Shown here piece by piece: positions 24,808 through 33,393 of a DNA stretch of 64,000 nucleotides. Both the position numbers and the translations under genes were made by a program. Position 1 is the stretch's first letter. The number at the start of each line of letters is the position of its first letter. Below the pieces are notes generated by a model. It was not told where the DNA came from, did not search any database, and saw only the letters and a program-made list of their open reading frames with translations. The DNA comes from Sphingobium ummariense RL-3 (GTDB taxonomy: Bacteria; Pseudomonadota; Alphaproteobacteria; Sphingomonadales; Sphingomonadaceae): assembly GCF_000447205.1 (NCBI RefSeq), contig NZ_AUWY01000120.1, forward strand, positions 62,001-126,000, given 5' to 3'.

Positions 24808-25638
24808 ATGAGTTTTGACAGAGGGCGCCGCGGCGGGCGCGGCAAGGACAAGCGCGACGGTTTCGGCGAGGACAGTTTCTACGAAGGTAGTCGTGGCGGC
24901 TTCGGCGGCGGGTTCGATCGAGGTGGCTTCGGTGATCGCGGCGGCTTTGGCGGCGGCGACCGTGGTGGTTTCGGCGGCGGTGATCGCGGCGGCTTCGGCG
25001 GCGGCGACCGTGGCAGTGGTTTCGGCGGCGGCGGCGGCGGCTTCCGCAGCGGCGGCGGTGGCTTTGGCGGCGGCGGCGGCGGTGGTCGCGGCATGCCCGC
25101 GCAGGTCGTCGGCGAAGGCAAGGGCGTCGTCAAATTCTTCAACGGACAGAAGGGCTTCGGCTTCATCGTCCGTGACGATGGCGGCGAGGACGTGTTCGTC
25201 CACATCAGTGCGGTCGAGCAGGCTGGCCTCACCGGCCTTGCCGAGGGCCAGCCGCTCGGCTTCACGCTCGTCGATCGCGGCGGCAAGGTCTCGGCGACCG
25301 ACCTCAAGATCGAGGGCGAGCCGCTTCCCGTCACCGACCGCGCTCCGCGCGAGCCCCGTGCTCCTGGTGGCGCCGGCGGCTTCGGCGGCGGCGATCGCGG
25401 CCCGCAGCGCCAGCTGACCGGTGAGCGTGCCAGCGGCACGGTTAAGTTCTTCAACGCGATGAAGGGCTTCGGCTTCATTCAGCGCGACGATGGCCAGCCG
25501 GACGCTTTCGTCCACATCAGCGCCGTGGAGCGGGCGGGCATGTCCGCCCTCAACGAGGGTGATCGCCTCGACTTCGAGCTGGAAGTCGACCGCCGCGGCA
25601 AATATGCGGCCGTCAACCTTCAGGCGAAGGCGGACTGA
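24808..25638 (+). CDS. RGG-rich protein with two cold-shock domains
   Basis: A 276-residue RNA-binding protein. Residues 1-95 are a low-complexity Arg/Gly/Phe/Asp segment built on GGFGGGDRG repeats. Two cold-shock domains follow: GVVKFFNGQKGFGFIVRDDG with DVFVHISAVE (about 106-170) and GTVKFFNAMKGFGFIQRDDG with DAFVHISAVERAG (about 210-274), each with the RNP1 and RNP2 aromatic residues. Double cold-shock proteins are usual in alphaproteobacteria; the RGG-like N-terminus is less so. It acts on nucleic acid in the cytoplasm, probably melting RNA structure. The glycine codon run (GGC-rich) explains the local base repeats. Confidence 0.92.
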   Translation: MSFDRGRRGGRGKDKRDGFGEDSFYEGSRGGFGGGFDRGGFGDRGGFGGGDRGGFGGGDRGGFGGGDRGSGFGGGGGGFRSGGGGFGGGGGGGRGMPAQVVGEGKGVVKFFNGQKGFGFIVRDDGGEDVFVHISAVEQAGLTGLAEGQPLGFTLVDRGGKVSATDLKIEGEPLPVTDRAPREPRAPGGAGGFGGGDRGPQRQLTGERASGTVKFFNAMKGFGFIQRDDGQPDAFVHISAVERAGMSALNEGDRLDFELEVDRRGKYAAVNLQAKAD

Positions 25639-25673
25639 TCGTTCCTCATCCTCCCGCCGGGATGAAAGAATAG

Positions 25674-25706
25674 AAAAGGGGTCGCCTGCCCGGCGGCCCC
25701 TTTTTT
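25674..25706 (+). terminator. Rho-independent terminator of the cold-shock gene
   Basis: AAAAGGGG (25674-25681) with CGCC pairs with GGCGG and CCCCTTTT, ending in TTTTTT (25701-25706), 36 bases after the stop codon. Confidence 0.88.
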
Positions 25707-25753
25707 GCGCTTGAACGCGCCATCCGTGGATCATTGCGTGACAGCGGGGGAAG

Positions 25754-26404
25754 TTAGCCCTGTCCCGCCATCGCCTGCGAAAGAGCTTGCGATGCCAGCG
25801 CATCCGGCAGCATGTCCACCGCCGCCGCCAGCCTTTCGTCCAGCAGCGCGAGCAATTGCGTCCAGTCCGCTATGCCGGTGAGTTCGCCCGGACCGTCCGA
25901 AATCCCGCGCAGGCCCATCATCGGCACGCCGAACCGCTGGCAGGCGCGCGCGACGGCGAAGCTTTCCATGTCCACCATGTCCGCGTCGATCGCCGCATAG
26001 GCATCCCCACCCACGATGTTCGCGCCGGTCGACAGGCGCGCGGTGGGCAGCGGGAGCGGCGTTTCCAGCGGCAGGTCGACGGGATGATCCAGGAATGGCG
26101 TCACCCCTTTGGCGAAGCCCAGCAGCGAGGCGTCCATGTCGCGCCACGAGACGCTCGACACCTGATAGACCTCGCCCAGCGTACATTGGCGCGATCCGGC
26201 GGAGCCCAGGCAGATGACGAGATCGGGCAGCGCATCCCCGCGCTTCAGTTCTGCGAGCGCGATACCGGCCACCATCGCGGCCTCGACCGGCCCCACCCCG
26301 GTCATCAGCGGCGTGAAACGGCGTCGCAGATGCGTGCCATATTCCGCTTCCAGCGCCATGACGAACAGCAGGCGGCGGCCCGCGACGATTTCGCATTCTG
26401 CCAT
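25754..26404 (-). CDS. MTA/SAH nucleosidase-like phosphorylase-superfamily protein
   Basis: A 216-residue member of the PNP/UDP phosphorylase superfamily. [12 protein letters not shown] at the N-terminus, [28 protein letters not shown] and the late [16 protein letters not shown] (catalytic purine-contact MExE-type motif), then [12 protein letters not shown], match 5'-methylthioadenosine/S-adenosylhomocysteine nucleosidase or the related futalosine hydrolases. The likely reaction is removal of adenine from MTA/SAH. It is shorter and more divergent than E. coli MtnN, so no symbol is given. Start: ATG 26404. Confidence 0.72.
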   Translation of the reverse strand: MAECEIVAGRRLLFVMALEAEYGTHLRRRFTPLMTGVGPVEAAMVAGIALAELKRGDALPDLVICLGSAGSRQCTLGEVYQVSSVSWRDMDASLLGFAKGVTPFLDHPVDLPLETPLPLPTARLSTGANIVGGDAYAAIDADMVDMESFAVARACQRFGVPMMGLRGISDGPGELTGIADWTQLLALLDERLAAAVDMLPDALASQALSQAMAGQG

Positions 26405-26509
26405 GCATGGTTCCTATGTTGATCCCGCCGCTGATAGCGCAGGGTGATCTGGGCCCCAAGCCTTCCGATTCGAAAACACCAGCCGGGGCTCGATTGCAGG
26501 AGAATTCCC

Positions 26510-26689
26510 ATGCCCGACGACATCGCCGCTGCCTTGGGCCGCTTTCAGGCCTTTCTGGATCGCTACGATCCGGTGAGCACCATCGACGAGGCTTCGGGCT
26601 TTACCGCCGCGGACGGGCTGTTGCTGGCCGCGGAACTGGAACTGGCAGAAAGGGCGCGCAGCACGCCCGACGAGTTCACCGAGGAATAG
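26510..26689 (+). CDS. Small acidic protein of unknown function
   Basis: A 59-residue cytosolic protein beginning [20 protein letters not shown] after a good ribosome site (AGGAG, about 26500-26504). It is acidic, predicted helical and has no Cys or known domain. It sits alone between a nucleosidase gene in the other direction and a terminator. The exonuclease VII small subunit is superficially similar in size, but the conserved pattern is not apparent. Confidence 0.6.
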   Translation: MPDDIAAALGRFQAFLDRYDPVSTIDEASGFTAADGLLLAAELELAERARSTPDEFTEE

Positions 26690-26722
26690 CCGGAACCCAC
26701 GACCTTCTCTGGTGCAAAAGAG

Positions 26723-26754
26723 AAAGCCCGCCGGTCCGGAGACTGGCGGGCTTT
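26723..26754. terminator. Terminator serving tRNA-Val and the small-protein gene
   Basis: AAAGCCCGCC (26723-26732) and GGCGGGCTTT (26745-26754) are exact inverted copies with a 12-base loop. Read on the minus strand it follows the tRNA-Val 3' end by 4 bases and is followed by TTTCTCTTTT; on the plus strand it follows the small-protein gene. Confidence 0.85.
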
Positions 26755-26758
26755 GTAA

Positions 26759-26833
26759 TGGTGGGCGTGGCAAGGATTGAACTTGCGACCCCTGCGATGT
26801 CAACACAGTGCTCTACCACTGAGCTACACGCCC
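26759..26833 (-). tRNA. tRNA-Val (anticodon GAC)
   Basis: A 75-nt tRNA on the minus strand with acceptor arms GGGCGTG/CACGCCC, discriminator A and encoded CCA, D-arm TAGCTCAGTGGTAGAGCA, anticodon stem CTGTG/CGCAG around TTGACAT, and T-loop GTTCAATCC. The GAC anticodon reads valine GUC/GUU codons. Confidence 0.97.
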
Positions 26834-26961
26834 ACGGGAGTTGGGCCAATAGCGTTGGCCTGTTGCTTGCGCAAGCGGGAATTTGCGGGCTTGTGCCTTA
26901 TCGGCTGGACAGGGTCGATGGAGGCCATATGTTGCGGTGCAAACAGGGGGACGCCACACTC

Positions 26962-28293
26962 ATGATGCCATCGACCACGTCGCCAGTTCAGACGGCGCAG
27001 CGCCTGCCCCTTTATCGCCAGCTCTATGTCCAGGTTCTCGTGGCGATCGCGCTGGGCGTGCTGATCGGCCACTTCTTCCCCTCGGCCGGAGTGCAGCTCA
27101 AGCCGCTCGGTGAAGCCTTCATCAAGCTGGTCAAGATGATCATCGCGCCGGTCATCTTCCTCACCATCGTCACCGGTATCGCGGGGATGAAGGAACTGGG
27201 CGCGATCGGCCGGGTCGCGGCCAAGGCCTTCGCCTATTTCCTGACCTTCTCCACCCTTGCGCTGGTCGTCGGCCTGATCGTCGCCAATGTCGTGCAGCCC
27301 GGGCACGGCCTCAACATCGACCCCGCCACGCTGGATGGCGGCAAGGTGGCGGAATATGCGCACCAGGCGCACGAGCGTACGCTCACCGGCTTCCTGCTCA
27401 GCGTGATCCCTTCCACCCTCGTGTCGGCCGTGGCGGACGGCAATATCCTGCAGGTGCTGTTCGTCGCGATCCTGTTCGGCATCGCGCTCACCATGATCGG
27501 GGAGAAGGCGCAGCCCCTGATGACAGTGCTTGAATCGGCCAGCCATGCGGTCTTCAAGCTCGTCGCCTTCCTGATGAAGGCGGCGCCGATCGGCGCCTTC
27601 GGGGCGATGGCGTTCACCATCGGCGAATATGGCGTCGGGACGCTGGCCAATCTGGCGGGGCTGGTGGCGACCTTCTACCTGACGTCGATCCTGTTCGTCG
27701 TCCTGGTACTCGGCGCCGTGGCGCGCCTCGTCGGCTTCAACATCCTGCACCTCATCCGCTATCTGAAGGCGGAACTGCTGCTGGTGCTCGGCACGTCCTC
27801 GTCCGAAGCCGCGCTGCCCAGCCTGATCGAGAAGATGGAGCGGGCGGGGTGCCGCAAGTCGGTGGTCGGCCTGGTCGTCCCCACCGGATACAGCTTCAAT
27901 CTCGACGGCACGAACATCTACATGACACTGGCGGCGCTGTTCATCGCGCAGGCGACCAACGTCCACCTCGGCCTGGAGGAGCAGATCCTGCTGCTGCTGG
28001 TCGCGATGATCTCCAGCAAGGGCGCGGCGGGCGTAACGGGAGCGGGCTTCATCACCCTGGCGGCCACGCTCTCGATCGTACCGTCGGTGCCGGTCGCGGG
28101 CATGACGCTGATCCTGGGGGTCGATCGCTTCATGAGCGAATGCCGCAGCCTCACCAACTTCATCGGCAACGCCGTGGCGACGGTCGTGGTGTCGGTCTGG
28201 GAAAAGGGGCTGGATCGCGAGCGGTTCAACGCGGCGATGGCGGGCCTGCCGCTGGAACCCACCCCGGATACGGAGGAAGTGATCCCCGACTGA
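26962..28293 (+). CDS. Dicarboxylate/amino acid:cation symporter (DctA/GltP family)
   Basis: Inner-membrane transporter of 443 residues with the DAACS fold: eight membrane helices plus two re-entrant hairpins. It has the conserved [24 protein letters not shown] block, the serine-rich hairpin [36 protein letters not shown] (cation and substrate site), [14 protein letters not shown] and [17 protein letters not shown]. It imports C4-dicarboxylates or acidic amino acids with sodium or protons. The first ATG at 26962 is used; AGGGGG lies 11 bases upstream. The upstream frame overlaps the tRNA and is not used. Confidence 0.93.
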   Translation: MMPSTTSPVQTAQRLPLYRQLYVQVLVAIALGVLIGHFFPSAGVQLKPLGEAFIKLVKMIIAPVIFLTIVTGIAGMKELGAIGRVAAKAFAYFLTFSTLALVVGLIVANVVQPGHGLNIDPATLDGGKVAEYAHQAHERTLTGFLLSVIPSTLVSAVADGNILQVLFVAILFGIALTMIGEKAQPLMTVLESASHAVFKLVAFLMKAAPIGAFGAMAFTIGEYGVGTLANLAGLVATFYLTSILFVVLVLGAVARLVGFNILHLIRYLKAELLLVLGTSSSEAALPSLIEKMERAGCRKSVVGLVVPTGYSFNLDGTNIYMTLAALFIAQATNVHLGLEEQILLLLVAMISSKGAAGVTGAGFITLAATLSIVPSVPVAGMTLILGVDRFMSECRSLTNFIGNAVATVVVSVWEKGLDRERFNAAMAGLPLEPTPDTEEVIPD

Positions 28294-28300
28294 CCCGGCT

Positions 28301-28678
28301 TCAGCTGAGGCCGGTCACGCTCTCGCTGCCGAACATGCGTTCGACCTCCAGCACCAGGTCGCGCAGGTGGAAGGGCTTGGAAAGCACCTTCGCCTGCGGC
28401 ACGGCCTTGCCTGCGCGCAGCGTCACGGCGGCAAAGCCAGTGATAAACATGACCCGCATGTCCGGCGCGACCGACGCGGCATGCTGGGCAAGTTCGATTC
28501 CGTCCATCTCCGGCATGACGATATCGGTCAGCAGCAGGTCGAAGCGGTCGGATTCGATGTGCGGCAGCGCCTGCGTGCCGGTGGCCACGGCGATCACCTC
28601 ATAGCCCGACCGTTCCAGCGCGCGCGCCAGATAGGCGCGCATGCTCTCGTCATCTTCCGCCAGAAGGATCCGAACCAT
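28301..28678 (-). CDS. cpdR: Single-domain response regulator, CpdR-like
   Basis: A 125-residue receiver with no output domain. MVRILLAEDDESMRAYLARAL, the phospho-acceptor Asp in DLLLTDIVMPEMDGIELA and Lys in VLSKPFHLRDLV are intact. In Caulobacter, unphosphorylated CpdR primes ClpXP for degradation of cell-cycle proteins such as CtrA-pathway factors, and it is itself controlled through CckA-ChpT. The N-terminal sequence and the divergent N-formylglutamate amidohydrolase neighbour, common in alphaproteobacteria, support this over a generic CheY-like protein. Confidence 0.82.
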   Translation of the reverse strand: MVRILLAEDDESMRAYLARALERSGYEVIAVATGTQALPHIESDRFDLLLTDIVMPEMDGIELAQHAASVAPDMRVMFITGFAAVTLRAGKAVPQAKVLSKPFHLRDLVLEVERMFGSESVTGLS

Positions 28679-28808
28679 CCCAACTCATCCCCGAACGGGC
28701 CACTCCCCAGTGCCCTTGCATTCCGCCGTCCCACGCGGGTGGCGCGAAGCCGTGATATATGCGACAAGCGTTTAATATTATCCAGCCGGGTAACCATTTT
28801 TGGAGCCG

Positions 28809-29720
28809 ATGAGCATAGCGCCGGACATCGACCACGCCGCTCCGGCCGAGCCTGCCGAGCGCATGCTGGCCTATGACCGCTTTGGCCCCGACATTCCCGA
28901 CATGCCGATCATCCTGTCGGTTCCCCATGCCGGCCGCCTCTACGATCCGGCGCTGCTGGCACAGGCACGCGTCCGGCCCGAAATGTTGCGGCGGCTGGAG
29001 GATCGCTGGTCCGACCTGCTGGTCCACCCGCTGATCGCCGCGGGCTTTTCCGTCCTCGTCGCGCGTGCGCCACGCGCCTGCATCGACCTCAACCGGCATG
29101 AGCGGGAGATCGACCCTGCGATGGTGACCGGTGTGCCGCACGCGATCGCATTGCAGAGCAGCCAGAAGCTGCGCGGCGGCCTTGGTCTTCTTCCCCGCCG
29201 CATCGTGGGGGCGCCCGAACTCTGGCGCGGCCCCATCCCGTGGGACGAGGTGCAGCGGCGTGTCGAAGGGCTCCATCGCCCCTATCATGCCGCCGTCGCG
29301 CGGCTGATGACGGCGGCGCGGCAAGTGCACGGCCATGCGATCCTGATCGACCTGCACTCGATGCCGCCCCTGCCGCCGCCCGGCGCGGGGCAGCGGGCGC
29401 CGGGGCTGGTCCTTGGCGACCGATTCGGCCGGTCGGCTTCGCCGCGCCTGCTGGCGCTGGCGGCGGACGTCGCGGCGGGGCATGGAGTGCTCGCGGCGCA
29501 GAATCATCCCTATGCCGGCGATCACCTCATCGAACGGCACGGCCGGCCCGAAAGGGACATGCATGCCGTGCAGCTGGAGATCGACCGCGCGCTGTACCTC
29601 GATGCCGCGCTCGACCAGCCGGGGCCGGGGCTGGCGCGGACGCGTGTGCTGGTGGCCGGCATCGTCCAGGCGCTGGCGAACGAACTGCCGCGCACGGGCT
29701 ACGCCCAGGCGGCGGAGTAA
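28809..29720 (+). CDS. N-formylglutamate amidohydrolase-family protein
   Basis: A 303-residue metal-dependent hydrolase. IILSVPHAGRLY, the ACIDLNRHEREIDPAM block and HAILIDLHSMPPLP are family motifs with metal-binding His and Asp/Glu residues; QNHPYAGDHLIERHG and VQLEIDRALYLD complete it. The classic member HutG releases formate from N-formylglutamate in histidine breakdown, but no hut genes are present, so the true substrate is open. ATG 28809 is preceded by GGAG. Confidence 0.85.
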   Translation: MSIAPDIDHAAPAEPAERMLAYDRFGPDIPDMPIILSVPHAGRLYDPALLAQARVRPEMLRRLEDRWSDLLVHPLIAAGFSVLVARAPRACIDLNRHEREIDPAMVTGVPHAIALQSSQKLRGGLGLLPRRIVGAPELWRGPIPWDEVQRRVEGLHRPYHAAVARLMTAARQVHGHAILIDLHSMPPLPPPGAGQRAPGLVLGDRFGRSASPRLLALAADVAAGHGVLAAQNHPYAGDHLIERHGRPERDMHAVQLEIDRALYLDAALDQPGPGLARTRVLVAGIVQALANELPRTGYAQAAE

Positions 29721-29727
29721 GGCCGCC

Positions 29728-31632
29728 TCAACGCAGGCGCGACTGATTCACCACCAGCCGAGCACCGGCGACGCTCAGGTGATGCGAATCGAAATAAAGC
29801 GGCCGTCCGTCCCGCATCAGGGCGCAATGCCCATCGGTGCACAGTGCGGCCATCGGCTCGACGACCTGCACGCCGTTGCGACGCAGCCGGGCGAACAGGG
29901 CACGCAGATGAACCGTGCGCCCTTCGATCGCTGAACGCGCTGCGCCTGTCGCCCGTCCCGGATCGCCCGAAAGGGCCAGATGCGCCAGCCGTCGCGGCAC
30001 GTCGAAGGGTTGCGGCGGGACCGGGCCGATCAGCACGACTTCCCGTCCCTGTGCGCGGATCGCGCCGATCGTGCGGTCCAGCGCAGCGACGAAGGCGGGA
30101 TCGTCGAACTGGCCATTGGCCCAGAAGGCTACGAGATAGACCTGCCGGATGCCCGGATCGGCCCGTATCGCGTCGAAGGCGGCGCGGTTGGCGCGGGCGC
30201 AGCGGGGATCCTTGGGCGGGTCATAACCCAGCACCGGCGGGCAGCTGGAGGTCGTGCGTTCGACCAGGGAACGGCCCCCGGCCGCTGCGCGCAGCGACAG
30301 GGCATAGGCGAGTTCTACGCCATGGCTGTCGCCCCAGAGCATAGCGTCGGGCTTCACCGGCGCTCCGAGGATGCAGGGCGCGGCGCTCCGCGCGAATGTG
30401 TCGTGGCAGCGGCCGCGCTCCGGGCTGATATCGGCGCGGCTTTCGGCGAGGCGCAGCGCGTGGGGCGGGAAACGCTGCGGCCAGCCGCCCGCCGCCATCA
30501 GTGCAGTCGAGAGGAGGCACAGCAGCGCCATTGCCGCCGCCGTGAAACGGAAAATAGCGCGGGAGGAGAAACGGCGGTGATCGCGGAAAGGTCGCTCGAC
30601 ATAGCGCCAGGACAGGAAGGCGGCGAGGAAGGCCGCCGCGATCACCGCCAGCCGCGTCCAGCCGGACAAGGGGGCGTCGGTCGCATATTCTGTGAAGACG
30701 ATCAGCGGCCAGTGCCAGAGATAGAGCGAGTAGGAGAGCAGGCCGGTGGCGGTGAGCGGCGGCAGCGTCAGCACGCGCCCGGCGGTGGTGCCGGGCGCAC
30801 AATGCAGCAGGGCGGCGGCTCCCAGCACCGGCGCCATGGCGGCGATGCCGGGAAAGACCGTGTCGCGGTCGTAGCAGAAGACGGCCAGCGAGACGGCCAT
30901 AAGACCGGCCCAGGCGATCGCTTCCCGCAGAGCGCGGTTGCGCGGCATTGGCACCGCGCCGAGCGCCAGCAGCGATCCCGCCAGCAACTCCCAGGCGCGG
31001 GCGGGAAGGAGATAGAAGGTGAAGCCGCTGGTGTCGCGCTGGAACGCGATCGCCAGGCCGAGGGAGAGCAGGGCGACGATCCCGATGACGATGCTGCGCC
31101 GACGGGGTGCGAAGCGGGCAAGGAGCAGCAGCAGGATGGGCAGGCCGATATAGAATTGTTCTTCGACACCCAGCGACCATGTGTGCAGCAGCGGCTTCAC
31201 GTCGGCGCCGCCCGCGAAATAGCCGGTGTCGGTGAAGAACCAGAGATTGGCGGCGAAGAGCGTCGCTGCCAGCGCGGATCGCGGCACGCCCTCCAAGTCG
31301 CCGGGAAGATAGAGCCAGGCGGCAGCCGCCAGCACCGCCAGGATCATGAGGCTGAGCGCAGGGATGATCCGGCGGAAGCGCCGCTCGTAGAACCGGACCA
31401 GCGAAAAAGTCCCGCCGTCCACTTCCCGCGCGATGATGCCGGTGATCAGATAGCCGGAAATGACGAAGAAGATGTCGACGCCGACATAACCACCTGAAAA
31501 ACCAGGAATATGTGCATGAAATAGGAGCACCGGCAGGATCGCGAGCGCCCGCAGGCCATCGATGTCGGAGCGATAACAAGTGACCGCCTCGCTCTCCGCC
31601 TTGCTCTGTCCTGGGGGTGCCGCGCCGTGCAT
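29728..31632 (-). CDS. OafB-like O-acyltransferase (membrane acyltransferase 3 plus SGNH domain)
   Basis: A membrane enzyme of about 634 residues that O-acetylates surface glycans. Residues about 15-350 form the acyltransferase-3 domain with ten or so helices: YRSDIDGLRALAILPVLLFH, GYVGVDIFFVISGYLI, FYERRFRRIIPAL and HTWSLGVEEQFY. The C-terminal periplasmic SGNH domain has WGDSHGVELAYAL (nucleophile Ser) and DSHHLSVAGARLV (catalytic Asp-His). ATG 31632 is chosen, but ATG 31662 or GTG 31587, just before the first conserved block, are possible. Target polymer unknown. Confidence 0.88.
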   Translation of the reverse strand: MHGAAPPGQSKAESEAVTCYRSDIDGLRALAILPVLLFHAHIPGFSGGYVGVDIFFVISGYLITGIIAREVDGGTFSLVRFYERRFRRIIPALSLMILAVLAAAAWLYLPGDLEGVPRSALAATLFAANLWFFTDTGYFAGGADVKPLLHTWSLGVEEQFYIGLPILLLLLARFAPRRRSIVIGIVALLSLGLAIAFQRDTSGFTFYLLPARAWELLAGSLLALGAVPMPRNRALREAIAWAGLMAVSLAVFCYDRDTVFPGIAAMAPVLGAAALLHCAPGTTAGRVLTLPPLTATGLLSYSLYLWHWPLIVFTEYATDAPLSGWTRLAVIAAAFLAAFLSWRYVERPFRDHRRFSSRAIFRFTAAAMALLCLLSTALMAAGGWPQRFPPHALRLAESRADISPERGRCHDTFARSAAPCILGAPVKPDAMLWGDSHGVELAYALSLRAAAGGRSLVERTTSSCPPVLGYDPPKDPRCARANRAAFDAIRADPGIRQVYLVAFWANGQFDDPAFVAALDRTIGAIRAQGREVVLIGPVPPQPFDVPRRLAHLALSGDPGRATGAARSAIEGRTVHLRALFARLRRNGVQVVEPMAALCTDGHCALMRDGRPLYFDSHHLSVAGARLVVNQSRLR

Positions 31633-31753
31633 CGGGCGGGTGTATCCCCAAAGCCCTGACATTTGCTTTACCGCGGCTCGACATCTCTCGGTTGCAGCCC
31701 CTTTCCCATTTTCCCTGGCTTCGCTAACCTCTTCGCAAACAAGGGGTCCTTCC

Positions 31754-33271
31754 ATGCGCTTTCCGCTCTGCCCGGCCGCCGTCGCGCTGGCCTTCGCCGT
31801 CCAACCCGTGCTCGCCGCCGACGAAAAGAAGTCCGACGCGGCCGAAAGTGCGCCCGAAAAGGACGTGCCCCCGCCCGTTGTGTCGGTGACGAAGCACAAG
31901 GGCATGTTCGGTGGACAGGCGGTCAGCTACACCGCCACAACCGGCGAAACCTATCTCAAGGACAAGGACGGCAAGCCGCTCGCCGCGATCTTTGCGACCA
32001 GCTATGTGAAGGACGGCGGCGATCCGAAGACGCGGCCGATCACCTTCCTCTACAATGGCGGGCCCGGATCGGGGTCACTGTGGCTGCACATGGGTGCCTT
32101 CGGTCCCAAGCGGGTGGTGCTGCCCGATGCGAAGGACGATGGCGCGCCGCCCTATCCGATCGTCGACAACCCCGAATCGCTGCTGGACGTCACCGACATC
32201 GTCTTCATAGATCCGGTCGGCACTGGCTTCGCCCATGCGCTCGGCAAGAAGGATCCCAAGGATTATTGGGGCGTGTCGGCCGACGCCAAGTCGATCGCGG
32301 AATTCATCCGCATCTGGCTGAACGAGAACGGCCGCTGGAATTCGCCCAAATATATCGGCGGCGAAAGCTATGGCACGACGCGCTCCGTCGCGCTCATCAA
32401 CGAGTTGGAGTCCAGCTACAACGACGTCGCCGTCAACGGCATCATCCTCATCTCGACGATCCTCGACTTCGCCGCGCCCGCGGAAGTGCAGGGCAACGAA
32501 ATGCCCTATGTGCTGAACCTGCCTTCGATGGCGACGACTGCCTTGTATCACCACAAGATCGCCAACCCGCCCGCGACGCCGGCGGAGATCGCCCAGCAGG
32601 CGCGCGATTTCGCGATCGGCCCCTATGCCGCCGCGCTGCTGAAGGGCAACGCGCTGGCCGGCGAGGAGCGGGCGCGGGTTCGGGCGGAGCTGGCGCGGCT
32701 GACGGGCCTTTCCGAACAGTTCGTGGATAACGCCAACCTGCGCGTGACGCCGGGGCGTTTCTACAAGGAGTTGCTGCGCGACCGGGGGCTTACCATCGGC
32801 CGGCTCGACACCCGCTATACCGGCGTCGATTATGACCGGGCGGGCGAGGAGCCCGACAACGACCCCAGCTTCTATGCCATCGACGGCGCCTATACGGCAG
32901 CGATCAACAGCTACCTGCGCGATGACCTGAAGCTGAAGATGGAACGCGACTATGTGACCATCGGCGGGGTGCGCGGCTGGGACTGGAAGCTCCAGGGGCA
33001 GGGCGGCCGCGACGGCGAGGTCTATGTGAACGTCGCCCCCTATCTCAGCCGCGCGATGCGGGAGAATAGCGGGCTGCGCGTTTTCGTCGGGCAGGGCTGG
33101 TATGATTTCGCCACGCCCTTCTTCGGCGCGGAATATGCGATGAACCGGCCGGGCTTCGACCCGGCGCGCATCCAGTTCCATTATTATGATGCGGGCCACA
33201 TGATGTACGTGCGGCCCGAGGATCTGGCGAAGCTGAGCAGTGATATCCGCTCATTCATCCGGGGGCGGTAA
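31754..33271 (+). CDS. Secreted S10-family serine carboxypeptidase
   Basis: A 505-residue exported peptidase with a signal peptide (cleavage near VLAAD, about 22). The S10 fold is shown by ITFLYNGGPGSGSLW (oxyanion region), catalytic Ser205 in YIGGESYGTTR, VFVGQGWYDFATPFF (catalytic Asp) and HYYDAGHMMYVR (catalytic His). It removes C-terminal residues from peptides in the periplasm. ATG 31754 follows an AAGGGGTCC ribosome site. It is divergent from the acyltransferase gene. Confidence 0.92.
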   Translation: MRFPLCPAAVALAFAVQPVLAADEKKSDAAESAPEKDVPPPVVSVTKHKGMFGGQAVSYTATTGETYLKDKDGKPLAAIFATSYVKDGGDPKTRPITFLYNGGPGSGSLWLHMGAFGPKRVVLPDAKDDGAPPYPIVDNPESLLDVTDIVFIDPVGTGFAHALGKKDPKDYWGVSADAKSIAEFIRIWLNENGRWNSPKYIGGESYGTTRSVALINELESSYNDVAVNGIILISTILDFAAPAEVQGNEMPYVLNLPSMATTALYHHKIANPPATPAEIAQQARDFAIGPYAAALLKGNALAGEERARVRAELARLTGLSEQFVDNANLRVTPGRFYKELLRDRGLTIGRLDTRYTGVDYDRAGEEPDNDPSFYAIDGAYTAAINSYLRDDLKLKMERDYVTIGGVRGWDWKLQGQGGRDGEVYVNVAPYLSRAMRENSGLRVFVGQGWYDFATPFFGAEYAMNRPGFDPARIQFHYYDAGHMMYVRPEDLAKLSSDIRSFIRGR

Positions 33272-33292
33272 GGCCTGCGTCCTAAATTGGTC

Positions 33293-33371
33293 CATTCGTC
33301 CCGAGCTTGTCGAAGGACCTTTCTTCCTCTGAAGAAGAGAAGAAGGCTTCGACAAGCTCAGCCCGAACGGG
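33293..33371. repeat. Dispersed palindrome (copy B, short form)
   Basis: ATTCGTCCCGAGCTTGTCGAAG and its inverted partner CTTCGACAAGCTCAGCCCGAACGG (both in part) flank an AG-rich loop. It lies between the convergent peptidase and DAHP synthase genes. It lacks the TATCGAAGGACCGATGTC middle of copy A. Confidence 0.82.
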
Positions 33372-33393
33372 CGGAGAAAGTAAGCGAACGCTT

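Noticed and set aside
24900-25095. Periodic GGCGGC repeats resembling a CRISPR-like or tandem repeat array
   Set aside because: No constant repeats with unique spacers; the periodicity is GGFGGGDRG coding sequence.
24649-25803. A 384-codon Ala/Thr/Glu-rich frame opposite the cold-shock gene
   Set aside because: It is the complement of the glycine-codon repeats; the plus-strand product has two intact cold-shock domains.
26510-26689. Small acidic protein as an antitoxin or exonuclease VII small subunit
   Set aside because: No toxin neighbour and no match to either conserved pattern.
26407-28293. A 628-codon version of the symporter gene
   Set aside because: It would read through a tRNA-Val gene and a terminator; the transporter fold starts after ATG 26962.
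29980-31497. A 505-codon frame on the plus strand across the acyltransferase gene
   Set aside because: It is an antisense shadow without motifs; the minus strand encodes a recognisable acyltransferase and SGNH domain.
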